From Streptomyces roseolus (lineage in GTDB: Bacteria > Actinomycetota > Actinomycetes > Streptomycetales > Streptomycetaceae), in contig NZ_BMTV01000009.1 of the NCBI RefSeq assembly GCF_014649855.1, forward strand, positions 1 to 64,000: a DNA stretch of 64,000 bases. Reading direction: 5' to 3'. Of this stretch, positions 45,110 through 56,243 are shown piece by piece. Every line of letters begins with the position of its first letter. Positions within the stretch are counted from its first letter, which is position 1. The position numbers and the translations under genes are program-made. The notes under the pieces were generated by a model that worked only from the letters and a program-made list of their open reading frames with translations, did not search any database and was not told the origin of the DNA.

Positions 45110-45541
45110 CTACTTGAAGTGCTCGTCGATCTTGGACGTGGAGAGCAGGTCGCCCGCGATGTCCACGTCGTCCTTGGCGTGCGTGGACTTGGTGTAGTCG
45201 AGGTGGTTGGAGATCCGGGCGCAGGCGTCCAGGAGCGTCCGCAGCTGGCTGTTCCACCGGTCGTGCACCTTCAGCAGCTCCGATCCGCCGGTGAAGTTGC
45301 CGTTCGTGAGGGCGATCGACGCGTCGAAGGTCGCGGGCCTCGCGTGGTCGCCGTCCCGGGAGAGTCTGCCGTGGAGCAGGTAGGCCTCGTGGCCGATCGC
45401 CCCGAGGTCGTCGCGGTTCACCACAAGGTCTCCGGACCCCGCCGTCGCGGCCGCGTTTCCGTCAAGTCCGTTCAGCGCCATCCCTGTCGACCGCCGCTGC
45501 GCGGAGTCGGTCTTGAGCTGTTCCCACTCGTCCCAGGACAT
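45110..45541 (-). CDS. Small WXG100-like protein of cassette A
   Basis: 143 aa, starts MSWDEWEQLKTDSAQRR. Two predicted helices flanking a turn with FTGGSELLKVHDRWNSQL, ending in a long helix (RTLLDACARISNHLDYTKST). No signal peptide. First gene of the operon; the next gene starts 19 bases later. Small helical proteins of this sort lead WXG/DUF cassettes in Streptomyces and may pair with the large protein for secretion. Divergent from the kinase (258-base gap without an obvious operator). Confidence 0.65.
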   Translation of the reverse strand: MSWDEWEQLKTDSAQRRSTGMALNGLDGNAAATAGSGDLVVNRDDLGAIGHEAYLLHGRLSRDGDHARPATFDASIALTNGNFTGGSELLKVHDRWNSQLRTLLDACARISNHLDYTKSTHAKDDVDIAGDLLSTSKIDEHFK

Positions 45542-45799
45542 CCTGCTCCCCCTCGCTCGCCCCTGTGACCGGCCCGCGGACCCGACGCGCGCGCGTCGCT
45601 CGCTTCACAGTAGCAACATGGGCATGCCACACCCGCCCGGGGAACCGGCCGGACGCGTGCGCGCGTGCGAAGGGATCATGGTCGCGCCGGCCCGCGCACC
45701 GCCTCCGCCGGCCCGGACGCCGTCGCGCAGCTCGGTTGACCCCCGACTCCCCCGAACGGCAAGCTGACCTCCTGTCATTCACTGTGCCCTGGGGGAACG

Positions 45800-47851
45800 T
45801 TGAGCAAGTCGGCACACCACATCGGACCTGATTCCGCGCCGGACCGCTACCGGTTGCTCCGCTCCATCGGGCGCGGCGGCGAGGCCGTGCTCTATCTCGC
45901 GGAGATCGAGCTCGCGGGCGGCACCGAGCCGGTCGTCGTCAAGGTCCTCGACTCGAAGACGACGATCACGCCCGAGATCTTCGAGCGGGTCAGCCGCAAG
46001 TGGAACGAGCAGGCGGAGCTGCTGCGGTTCGTCAGCCGGCCCGGGGTCGTCGGTGTGCGCGAGCACTTCCAGGGGGCGCCCATCCACGCGCCCGGCGAGT
46101 CCGGCACCCTCACCGGCCGGGCCCTCGTCCTCGTCATGAACCACGTCGACGGCCTCGACCTGCGCGACTGGCGCGCCGAGCGGACCCTGGCCACCCCGGC
46201 CGAGCGGCGCGAGGTCATGCGGACGCTCGAACAGCTCGCCGACGTCCTCGACTGGCTGCACTCCGGGAAGGCCACGCCGTCCGGCCGGACCGTCGTCCAC
46301 GGCGACCTCTCGCCGGGCAACGTGATGGTCGACGAGCACGGCCAGGCCACCCTCGTCGACTTCGGCCTCAGCAAGCTGACCGCCGACCACCAGACCGCCG
46401 AGGTGTGGTTCACCCCCGGCTACGCGGCGCCGGAGATCTTCGAGGGCAAGCGGACCCCGGCCACCGACCGGTACGCCTTCGGGGCCATCGCCTACTTCCT
46501 GCTGAGCGGCCAGTCCCCGCCGGCCGCTCCCGAGCAGCTGGCGGCCGCCTTCGCCGCGGTGCCGCAGATCGCCGGGCTGCCCGAGGAGCAGCGCCGGAAG
46601 GTGCTGGCCATCGCGGCGGCCGACGCGGACAAGCGCCCGCTGTCGCTGTCGGCGTGGGTCAAGGAGGTCCGGCACGGGGTCGTCTCCACCACGACGACCT
46701 CCCGCCCGGCGACCCCGCAGGACGCGCCCCCGAGGGACGCGGCGCCGCAGGACGCCGTCCCGCCGCGCCCGGCCGGCGCGCCCGCCGTGCCCCCGCTCCC
46801 GGCCGCCCCGCCCGTGGGCCCCCCGCCGGCCGAGCCGCCGGCCCGGCCCGCCGCGTCGGCCCCGCCGGTCCAGGACGCCGCGCCCGCTCCCCCGCCCGCC
46901 CAGCCGCCGGTCTCCGCCCCCGCTGCCGCGGCCCCCGTGCCCGCCGCTCCCGCTCCCGCCGCTCCTGTCGGCTACGACGCCGGGCAGGGCGCGTACGGTC
47001 CGCCGACCGCCGGCGTCCCCGCGTACGGCGGGCCGGGCTACGGCGGGCAGGGGTTCGGGCCTCCGACCGCCGGGATGCCCACCGTCGGCGGGCCCGGCGG
47101 ACCGGCCGGACCCCAGCAGACCCGGCAGCCCGAGCCGCGCAAGCGGCGCAAGGGGCCGCTGATCGGCGCCGTCGCCGGTGTCCTCCTGGTCGCCGTCCTC
47201 GCGGTGGCCGGGGTCCGGCTGCTCGCCGACAAGGACGCGGAGGACGCCAAGAACGACCGGGCCGAAGGGGCCACCACCTCGGCCCCGGCGCAGGCGGAGG
47301 CGACGGGCGGGACGCCCACCGACGAGCCCACCGACGAGCCCACCGCCGAGACGCCGACGGAGGAGCCGACCAGCGGGGAACCGACCGCGGAGCCGGGCAC
47401 GGACGAGCCCGCCGACAGCGCGAGCCCGTCGGTCGACCCCGGCTCCGTGCCGGACAGCAAGCAGGCCGACCTGACCAGCCTGACGCCGGTCGACGGCCTC
47501 GACGGGTTCACCGTGACCTCCTCCGCCACGCTCAACGCGAAGGACTACGGCTCCGCCTTCGTCGCCGGCTGCTCCGACGAGTCGTACATGGAGTTCAACC
47601 TCGGCCGGGCCTGGGAGACGCTGGAGTTCACCGCCGGCATCGACGACGACTCGCCGACCGAGGAGGCGCGGATCTCCATCTCCGTGGACGACCAGCCCGC
47701 CCCCTTCGCCCAGGCGGTGTCGCTCGGCAAGCCGGTCGCCAAGAGCATCTCGGTCAAGGGCGCCCTGCGCCTGCGGATCCGCGTCGAGGACACCTGCTCC
47801 TTCTCGCAGGAGGCGCTCGTGGTCATCGCCGCCCCGGTGCTCAAGCGGTAG
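45800..47851 (+). CDS. Transmembrane serine/threonine protein kinase with extracellular NPCBM-like domain
   Basis: 683 aa, TTG start after GGGGGAAC. Kinase domain ~15-290: Gly loop SIGRGGEAVLYLAE, ATP Lys in VVVKVLD, catalytic loop VVHGDLSPGNVMVD and metal loop LVDFGLSKL, then FTPGYAAPEIFEG. The HRD motif is HGD (non-RD), so it may not need activation-loop phosphorylation. A Pro/Ala-rich linker of ~150 residues, one membrane span (GAVAGVLLVAVLAVAGVRLL), a Thr/Glu/Pro stalk and a C-terminal ~110-residue beta domain (FNLGRAWETLEFTAGIDDDS) resembling NPCBM sugar-binding modules. Probably senses cell-wall sugars. Divergent from cassette A. Confidence 0.88.
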   Translation: MSKSAHHIGPDSAPDRYRLLRSIGRGGEAVLYLAEIELAGGTEPVVVKVLDSKTTITPEIFERVSRKWNEQAELLRFVSRPGVVGVREHFQGAPIHAPGESGTLTGRALVLVMNHVDGLDLRDWRAERTLATPAERREVMRTLEQLADVLDWLHSGKATPSGRTVVHGDLSPGNVMVDEHGQATLVDFGLSKLTADHQTAEVWFTPGYAAPEIFEGKRTPATDRYAFGAIAYFLLSGQSPPAAPEQLAAAFAAVPQIAGLPEEQRRKVLAIAAADADKRPLSLSAWVKEVRHGVVSTTTTSRPATPQDAPPRDAAPQDAVPPRPAGAPAVPPLPAAPPVGPPPAEPPARPAASAPPVQDAAPAPPPAQPPVSAPAAAAPVPAAPAPAAPVGYDAGQGAYGPPTAGVPAYGGPGYGGQGFGPPTAGMPTVGGPGGPAGPQQTRQPEPRKRRKGPLIGAVAGVLLVAVLAVAGVRLLADKDAEDAKNDRAEGATTSAPAQAEATGGTPTDEPTDEPTAETPTEEPTSGEPTAEPGTDEPADSASPSVDPGSVPDSKQADLTSLTPVDGLDGFTVTSSATLNAKDYGSAFVAGCSDESYMEFNLGRAWETLEFTAGIDDDSPTEEARISISVDDQPAPFAQAVSLGKPVAKSISVKGALRLRIRVEDTCSFSQEALVVIAAPVLKR

Positions 47852-47868
47852 CCCCCGCGCGGCAAGGG

Positions 47869-47904
47869 AGCGGCCCCGCACCGGGAATCCGGTGCGGGGC
47901 CGCT
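47869..47904. terminator. Bidirectional terminator between the kinase gene and gatB
   Basis: AGCGGCCCCGCACCGG (47869-47884) and CCGGTGCGGGGCCGCT (47889-47904) pair exactly around GAAT. It lies 18 bases after the kinase stop and 26 bases past the gatB stop. Confidence 0.92.
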
Positions 47905-47929
47905 CTCGTACGCGTACGGGCAGGAGGGC

Positions 47930-49416
47930 TCAGCCCTCGCTGACGCCCAGCTTCTCCAGGATCAGGTCCTTGACCTTCGCCGCGTCGGCCTGGCCGCGGG
48001 TGGCCTTCATGACCGCGCCGACCAGCGCGCCGACCGCCGCGACCTTGCCGCCGCGGATCTTGTCGGCGATGGCCGCGTTGCCCGCGATGGCCTCGTCGAC
48101 GGCCGCGCCGAGCGCGCCGTCGTCGGAGACGACCTTCAGACCGCGCTTCTCGACGACCTCGTCCGGGGTGCCCTCGCCGGCGAGGACGCCCTCGATGACC
48201 TGGCGGGCCAGCTTGTCGTTGAGACCCGGGCCACGTCCGCCGGCGTGATGGGCAGCTCCTCCAGGGAGACGGCCTTCTCGTTGGCGTTGCGGGCCAGCTC
48301 GCCCATCCACCACTTGCGGGCCGAGGCCGCGTCCGCGCCCGCCTCGATCGTGGCGACGATCGGGTCGACCGCGCCCGCGTTGAGGATGGACTGCATCTCC
48401 TGCTCGGAGACGCCCCACTCCTCGCGCAGCCGGTTGCGGCGCACGCGCGGCAGCTCCGGCAGGCCCTTGCGCAGCTCCTCGACCCACTCGCGGGCCGGGG
48501 CGACCGGGACCAGGTCCGGCTCGGGGAAGTAGCGGTAGTCCTCGGCGTTGTCCTTGATGCGGCCGGAGGTGGTGGAGCCGTCGTCCTCGTGGAAGTGACG
48601 GGTCTCCTGCACGATCGTGCCGCCGGACTCCAGGACCGCCGCGTGGCGCTGGATCTCGAAGCGCGCCGCCCGCTCGACGGAGCGGAGCGAGTTCACGTTC
48701 TTCGTCTCCGAGCGGGTGCCGAAGGTCTCGGAACCCTTCGGCATCAGCGACAGGTTGACGTCGCAGCGCATCTGGCCCTTGTCCATGCGCGCCTCGGAGA
48801 CGCCCAGGGAGCGGATGACCTCGCGCAGCTCGGCCACGTACGCCTTGGCGACCTCGGGGGCGCGGTCGCCGGCGCCGACGATCGGCTTGGTGACGATCTC
48901 GATCAGCGGGATGCCGGCCCGGTTGTAGTCGAGCAGCGAGTGCGAGGCGCCGTGGATGCGGCCGGTCGCGCCACCGATGTGGGTGGACTTGCCGGTGTCC
49001 TCCTCCATGTGGGCACGCTCGATCTCCACGCGGAAGACCTCGCCGTCCTCCAGCTGGACGTCCAGGTAGCCGTTGAAGGCGATCGGCTCGTCGTACTGGG
49101 AGGTCTGGAAGTTCTTCGGCATGTCCGGATAGAAGTAGTTCTTCCGGGCGAAGCGGCACCACTCGGCGATCTCGCAGTGCAGCGCGAGGCCGATCTTGAT
49201 GGCGGACTCGACGCCGATCTCGTTCACGACCGGCAGCGCACCGGGCAGACCGAGGCAGGTCGGGCAGGTCTGCGCGTTGGGCTCGGCGCCCAGCTCGGTC
49301 GAGCAACCGCAGAACATCTTGGTCTTCGTGCCGAGCTCGACATGGACCTCCAGGCCCATGACGGGGTCGAACGAGGCCAGTGCCGCCTCGTACGACAGCA
49401 GTTCAGTGACAGTCAC
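47930..49416 (-). pseudogene. gatB: Asp/Glu-tRNA amidotransferase subunit B, frameshifted by a deletion near 48222
   Basis: GatB activates and amidates Glu-tRNA(Gln)/Asp-tRNA(Asn) with ammonia from GatA. Codons 1-~396 read normally ([51 protein letters not shown]), to [14 protein letters not shown]. There the frame leaves the family and stops at 48136 (426 aa). The rest of GatB ([20 protein letters not shown] to the terminal [10 protein letters not shown]) is intact in another frame ending at 47930. The bases that should encode ~8-9 residues between ARV and LNDK are missing, a loss of about 22 or 25 nt. The lost tail is the YqeY-like tRNA-binding domain. Streptomyces lack glutaminyl-tRNA synthetase, so true loss should be lethal; sequence error is likely. 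Confidence 0.85.
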
Positions 49417-49432
49417 GGTGGAACTTTCCCTC

Positions 49433-49666
49433 TCAGCCCAGCAGGACGTCGTCGTCGCCGAGGCGCTTCAGCTCGCGGTACAGGATCGCGAGGCCGGTGA
49501 CGATGGCGGCGGCGGACACGGCGGAGTCGATCAGGCGCAGCACGTCGTGGTCGTTGCGGGCCAGCTTGGCCTGCTTGGCGACGCTGACGGCACCGAAAGC
49601 GGTGGTCGCGAGCGAGACGTAGATGCCGGTCTTCGACTTCTTGAAGTTCTTGGCCTTCTTTGCCAT
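49433..49666 (-). CDS. Small membrane protein inside the gat operon (77 aa)
   Basis: Starts [20 protein letters not shown]: a very basic N-terminus, then two hydrophobic segments ([16 protein letters not shown] and [22 protein letters not shown]) and an acidic end. Lies 5 bases after gatA and 16 before gatB, so it is co-translated with the amidotransferase. The basic tail suggests binding to RNA or membrane surface. Function unknown. Confidence 0.7.
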   Translation of the reverse strand: MAKKAKNFKKSKTGIYVSLATTAFGAVSVAKQAKLARNDHDVLRLIDSAVSAAAIVTGLAILYRELKRLGDDDVLLG

Positions 49667-49671
49667 GGCAC

Positions 49672-51165
49672 TCACAGCGACGGAGCCTCCTCGATCAGCG
49701 GGTGTCCCCACTTTTCCACGAAGGCGGCCTCGACGGCGGCACCGACCTTGTAGAGCCGGTCGTCCTGCAGGGCGGGGGCGATGATCTGCAGCCCGACCGG
49801 GAGGCCGTCCTCCGGTGCCAGGCCGCAGGGCAGCGACATGGCGGCGTTGCCGGCCAGGTTGGTCGGGATGGTGCACAGGTCCGCGAGGTACATCGCCATC
49901 GGGTCGTCGGCGCGCTCGCCGATCGGGAAGGCGGTGGTCGGGGTCGTCGGGGAGACGATCACGTCGACCTGCTCGAAGGCCTTCTCGAACTCGCGGGTGA
50001 TGAGGGTGCGGACCTTCTGGGCCGAGCCGAACCACGCGTCGTAGTAGCCGGAGCTGAGCGCGTACGTGCCGAGGATGATGCGGCGCTTCACCTCGGGGCC
50101 GAAGCCGGCCTCGCGGGTCAGGGCGGTGACGTCCTCGGCGGAGCGGGTGCCGTCGTCGCCGGTGCGCAGGCCGTAGCGCAGGCCGTCGAAGCGGGCCAGG
50201 TTGGACGAGCACTCGGACGGCGCGATCAGGTAGTACGCCGAGAGGGCCAGGTCGAAGCTCGGGCAGTCCAGCTCGACGACCTCGGCGCCCAGCTCCTTCA
50301 GCAGCTCGACGGACTCGTCGAAGCGCTGCATGACGCCGGCCTGGTAGCCCTCGCCGCGGAACTGCTTGACGACGCCGACGCGCATCCCGGCCACCGAGCC
50401 GTTGCGGGCGGCCTCGACCACCGGCGGGACCGGCAGGTCGATGGAGGTGGAGTCCAGCGGGTCGTGGCCGGCGATCGCCTCGTGCAGCAGGGCCGCGTCC
50501 AGGACCGTGCGGGCGCAGGGGCCGCCCTGGTCGAGGGAGGAGGAGAAGGCCACCATGCCGTAGCGGGAGACCGAGCCGTAGGTCGGCTTGACGCCGACGG
50601 TGCCGGTGACGGCGGCGGGCTGGCGGATCGAGCCGCCGGTGTCCGTGCCGATGGCCAGCGGGGCCTGGAAGGCGGCGAGCGCGGCCGAGGAGCCGCCGCC
50701 GGAGCCGCCGGGGATCCGGGTGAGGTCCCAGGGGTTGCCGGTCGGGCCGTAGGCGCTGTTCTCGGTGGAGGAGCCCATCGCGAACTCGTCCATGTTGGTC
50801 TTGCCGAGGATGACGACGTCGGCGGCCTTGAGGCGCTTGACCAGCGTGGCGTCGTACGGCGGGATCCAGCCCTCCAGCATCTTCGAGCCGACCGTGGTGG
50901 GCACGCCCCGGGTCGTGAAGATGTCCTTGAGGGCGAGCGGGACGCCGGCCAGCGGGCCGAGCTTCTCGCCGCGGGCGCGCTTCTCGTCGACGGCGCGGGC
51001 CTGCGCGAGGGCGCCCTCGCGGTCGACGTGCAGGAAGGCGTGGACCTTCTCGTCGACGGCGTCGATGCGGGCCAGGTGGGCCTCGGTGACCTCGACCGCG
51101 GTCAGCTCGCCGGAAGCGATCTTCGCGGCGGTCTCGGCGGCGGTGAGCTTGATGATGTCCGTCAT
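49672..51165 (-). CDS. gatA: Asp/Glu-tRNA amidotransferase subunit A (glutaminase)
   Basis: 497 aa amidase-signature enzyme; releases ammonia from glutamine for GatB. The Ser-cisSer-Lys triad is visible: Lys in [13 protein letters not shown], Ser in [15 protein letters not shown], Ser in [21 protein letters not shown] precedes the ATG. Begins 2 bases after the gatC stop. Confidence 0.97.
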   Translation of the reverse strand: MTDIIKLTAAETAAKIASGELTAVEVTEAHLARIDAVDEKVHAFLHVDREGALAQARAVDEKRARGEKLGPLAGVPLALKDIFTTRGVPTTVGSKMLEGWIPPYDATLVKRLKAADVVILGKTNMDEFAMGSSTENSAYGPTGNPWDLTRIPGGSGGGSSAALAAFQAPLAIGTDTGGSIRQPAAVTGTVGVKPTYGSVSRYGMVAFSSSLDQGGPCARTVLDAALLHEAIAGHDPLDSTSIDLPVPPVVEAARNGSVAGMRVGVVKQFRGEGYQAGVMQRFDESVELLKELGAEVVELDCPSFDLALSAYYLIAPSECSSNLARFDGLRYGLRTGDDGTRSAEDVTALTREAGFGPEVKRRIILGTYALSSGYYDAWFGSAQKVRTLITREFEKAFEQVDVIVSPTTPTTAFPIGERADDPMAMYLADLCTIPTNLAGNAAMSLPCGLAPEDGLPVGLQIIAPALQDDRLYKVGAAVEAAFVEKWGHPLIEEAPSL

Positions 51166-51167
51166 GA

Positions 51168-51464
51168 TCAGTCCTCCCCCAGGATCTGCGGCACCTTGAA
51201 ACGCTGCTGTTCCTGGGCGGGGGCGCCGGAGAGCGCCTGCGCGGGGGTGAGCGAAGGGCGAACCTCGTCCGCGCGCATGACGTTCGTCAGCGGCAGCGGA
51301 TGGGAGGTCGGCGGTACGTCCTGCTCGGCGACCTCGGAGACGCGGGCGACCGCGCCGATGATGTCGTCGAGCTGACCGGCGAAGTGGTCGAGTTCCTCTT
51401 CGGCGAGTTCCAGACGCGCCAGCCGAGCGAGGTGGGCGACCTCCTCGCGCGTGATGCCAGGCAT
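51168..51464 (-). CDS. gatC: Asp/Glu-tRNA amidotransferase subunit C
   Basis: 98 aa, [20 protein letters not shown], then a helix and an extended [20 protein letters not shown] that wraps the GatA-GatB interface, the usual layout. First gene of gatC-gatA-small membrane gene-gatB. A TAGGAT -10 lies 39 bases upstream. Confidence 0.95.
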   Translation of the reverse strand: MPGITREEVAHLARLARLELAEEELDHFAGQLDDIIGAVARVSEVAEQDVPPTSHPLPLTNVMRADEVRPSLTPAQALSGAPAQEQQRFKVPQILGED

Positions 51465-51503
51465 GCAGCGATCCTCTGGGGTGAGTCTGATGGTGTGGGG
51501 CCA

Positions 51504-51509
51504 ATCCTA
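51504..51509 (-). promoter_or_regulatory. -10 element of the gatC promoter
   Basis: Minus-strand TAGGAT fits the Streptomyces vegetative -10 consensus; no clear -35. The GC-only palindrome AGGGGGCGCGCGCCCCT is just upstream and may be the tail of the GGDEF/EAL transcript. Confidence 0.4.
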
Positions 51510-51574
51510 GGGGGCGCGCGCCCCTCCCCGTGAAACGGTCGGCCCGGACGGTCCCCCGACCCGTCCCCTACGGG

Positions 51575-53686
51575 TCACTGCACGACGTGCCCGGGGACCG
51601 GGGACGGCTCGGTCACGGGGGCGGTGTCCACCGCCCGGCGCCAGCCGTGCTCGCCGCGGGCGCGCAGCCAGGCGGTGGTCTCGGCGGGCGGCATGGCGGC
51701 GGAGACCAGCCAGCCCTGGACGGCGTCGCAGCCCAGGTCGCGCAGCCGCTCCCAGGTCTCGTCGTCCTCGACGCCCTCGGCGACGACGAGCAGGCCGAGG
51801 GAGTGCGCGAGGTCGACGGTGCAGCGGACGATCTCGGCGTCCTCGGTGTCGACGGCGAGCCGGGCGACGAAGGAGCGGTCGATCTTCAGCTCGCTGACCG
51901 GGAGCCGGCGCAGGTGGACGAGGGAGGAATAGCCGGTGCCGAAGTCGTCCAGGGACATCTTGACGCCGTGGCCGGTGAGGCCGTTGAGGGTGTCGGCGGC
52001 GCGCTGGGGGTCCTCCAGGAGGACGTGTTCCGTTATCTCCAGCTGGAGGGAGCCGGCCGGGACGCCGTGGCGGGCGAGGCGGGCGGCGACGGCGCCGGCG
52101 AAGCCGGGGGTGTGGACGTCGCGGGGGGAGACGTTGACGGCGACGGGGACCTCCAGGCCCTGGGCGCGCCAGCGGGCGACCTGGGCGAGGGCGGTCTCCA
52201 GGACGTACTCGGTGAGGTGCGGCATCAGGCCGGAGGACTCGGCGATGGCGATGAACTCGTCCGGTGGAACCTTTCCTCGCTCCGGGTGGACCCAGCGGAC
52301 GAGGGCCTCCAGACCGGCGACCTGGCCGTCGAAGCGGACCTTCGGCTGGTAGTGGAGCTCGACCTCGCCGGCGTCCAGGGCGCGGCGCAGGTCGCCGAGG
52401 AGGCCGAGGCGGTCGGGGGTGTTGGAGTCGCGCTTGGACTCGTACACCTCGACGCCGGTGCGGTCGCGCTTGGCCTGGTACATGGCGACGTCGGCGCGGC
52501 GCAGCAGGCCCTCGGCGTCGCGGGCGTGGTCGGGGTAGACGGCGACGCCGGCGCTGGCCTCCAGGACGAGGACGAGGCCGTCGAGGTCGAGCGGGGAGGA
52601 GAGCTCGGCGACGAGGTGGCGGGCGACCCGCTGGGCGGTGGTGGTGGAGTCGGCGACGGGCAGCAGGACGGCGAACTCGTCGCCGCCGAGCCGGGCGGCC
52701 TCGGCGCCGCGGGGCAGGGCGAGGCGGAGCCGGTCGGCGATCTGGAGGAGGAGCCGGTCGCCGGCGAGGTGGCCGAGGGTGTCGTTGACCGAGCGGAAGC
52801 GGTCCAGGTCGATGAGGACGAGGGCGGCGCGGGCCTGCTCCTCCTCCGCGTCCTCCAGGGCGGTCCAGGTGCGCTCCAGGAGCCACTGGCGGTTGGGGAG
52901 GCCGGTGAGCGGGTCCTTGAGCTGCTCCTCGGCGCGGGCCCGGGCGATCCAGAGGGTGGAGTCGAGGGCGATCAGCGGGATCGCGAAGAGCGGCAGGAGG
53001 ACCGGGTAGGCGGCGGCGACGACGCAGATCAGCGGGGCGATGCCGAGCAGGGCGACGGCGACGAGTCCCTGCCGCAGGAGCGCGGTGCGGGCGACGGTGG
53101 GCAGCCCCCGGCCGGGCGGGGCGAGGGTGTACCACAGGAGCAGGCGGGTCGCGAGGAGGTAGGCGCCGGCCGCGAGGACGATCTCCGGGGCGTCGGCGAT
53201 CCCCCAGTCGAGCGGCTGCCAGGGGCGGTCGACGCTGGGGACGTCGCCGAAGAGGGCGAGGACGAGGGCGGCGGCGCCGACGCCGAGGATGTCGGCGGCG
53301 CCGTGCAGCAGGCCCTGTCGCCAGCGGTGCCGGCGGGCGGCGCTGACGAGGACGACGACGGTGAGCGAGACGAGTCCGGCGGGGACCCAGCCGTACAGGA
53401 GGAGGACGGCGAGGGTGAGGGCGGCGCCGGAGCCGGTGCCGCCCCACCAGCGCTCGCGGCCGAGGGCGACGAGGTGGCCGACGATGAGCCCGGTGAGGAG
53501 GGCGAGGGACCAGCCGGCGACGCCGCCCGGGAAGAGCGGGTGGCCGGAGGTCAGGGCTTGCTGGAGGCCGGTGACGAGCACGGCGGCCGCCGTGCTCAGC
53601 ACGGCGGCGGGCAGGCCGGTGAAGCCCGCGGGGAGCACCCGGCCACGCGGTCGTGACACCGGTGCGGCACTCTCGGTCGGTTCCAT
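51575..53686 (-). CDS. Membrane GGDEF-EAL c-di-GMP enzyme (RmdB-like)
   Basis: 703 aa. Seven or so hydrophobic spans in residues ~20-240, then GGDEF (LIDLDRFRSVNDTLGHLAGD, RLGGDEFAVL) and EAL. The EAL metal and catalytic residues are complete: GLEALVRWVHP, LQLEITEHVL, SLDDFGTGYSSL, ELKIDRSF, VVAEGVED. No PAS domain. It could therefore both make and break c-di-GMP; the S. coelicolor orthologue RmdB, if I match it correctly, acts as a phosphodiesterase affecting development. ATG with AGGGA 7 bases upstream. Lies between ligA and gatC. Confidence 0.9.
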   Translation of the reverse strand: MEPTESAAPVSRPRGRVLPAGFTGLPAAVLSTAAAVLVTGLQQALTSGHPLFPGGVAGWSLALLTGLIVGHLVALGRERWWGGTGSGAALTLAVLLLYGWVPAGLVSLTVVVLVSAARRHRWRQGLLHGAADILGVGAAALVLALFGDVPSVDRPWQPLDWGIADAPEIVLAAGAYLLATRLLLWYTLAPPGRGLPTVARTALLRQGLVAVALLGIAPLICVVAAAYPVLLPLFAIPLIALDSTLWIARARAEEQLKDPLTGLPNRQWLLERTWTALEDAEEEQARAALVLIDLDRFRSVNDTLGHLAGDRLLLQIADRLRLALPRGAEAARLGGDEFAVLLPVADSTTTAQRVARHLVAELSSPLDLDGLVLVLEASAGVAVYPDHARDAEGLLRRADVAMYQAKRDRTGVEVYESKRDSNTPDRLGLLGDLRRALDAGEVELHYQPKVRFDGQVAGLEALVRWVHPERGKVPPDEFIAIAESSGLMPHLTEYVLETALAQVARWRAQGLEVPVAVNVSPRDVHTPGFAGAVAARLARHGVPAGSLQLEITEHVLLEDPQRAADTLNGLTGHGVKMSLDDFGTGYSSLVHLRRLPVSELKIDRSFVARLAVDTEDAEIVRCTVDLAHSLGLLVVAEGVEDDETWERLRDLGCDAVQGWLVSAAMPPAETTAWLRARGEHGWRRAVDTAPVTEPSPVPGHVVQ

Positions 53687-54008
53687 TCCCGTCCCTCTCA
53701 CAGGCGGCGGTGCCGTCGCTGTCCGATGGGCCGCGGCGAGGCGGCCGTGGTGGCGTCCGACCGCCGCTCGTACGCCCCGCCGGCTTCGGGGCGGGGCGCG
53801 TGGCGCGGGGCCGTTCGTCCTGGCGCACGGCCGCGCAGAGCCCTCGCGCGGCCGTGCGGGACGAGACGCACGGTCACCACACTAGGCCGCCGAGGGCGCC
53901 GAGGGGCAGCGCTCTCCCTCTCTTGCCCGAATGCGGCCTGGCCACCCGTAACGATCTGGTATGCGCCGAACGGGTGAGCCGCAGGGGGCGGGAGGGGGCC
54001 TCCGGGGG
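53687..54008. other. 322-bp non-coding stretch between ligA and the RmdB-like gene
   Basis: Holds the hairpin GCCCCGCC-N8-GGCGGGGC (53774-53797) and a minus-strand TAGTGT -10 candidate (53879-53884) for the downstream GGDEF-EAL gene, which would give a leader of ~185 bases. No gene seen. Confidence 0.4.

Positions 54009-56243
<2,235 letters not shown>

Noticed and set aside
53726..53977. Short + strand frame in the ligA-GGDEF/EAL gap
   Set aside because: No ribosome site, Arg/Ala-rich sequence without recognisable features; the stretch looks regulatory.
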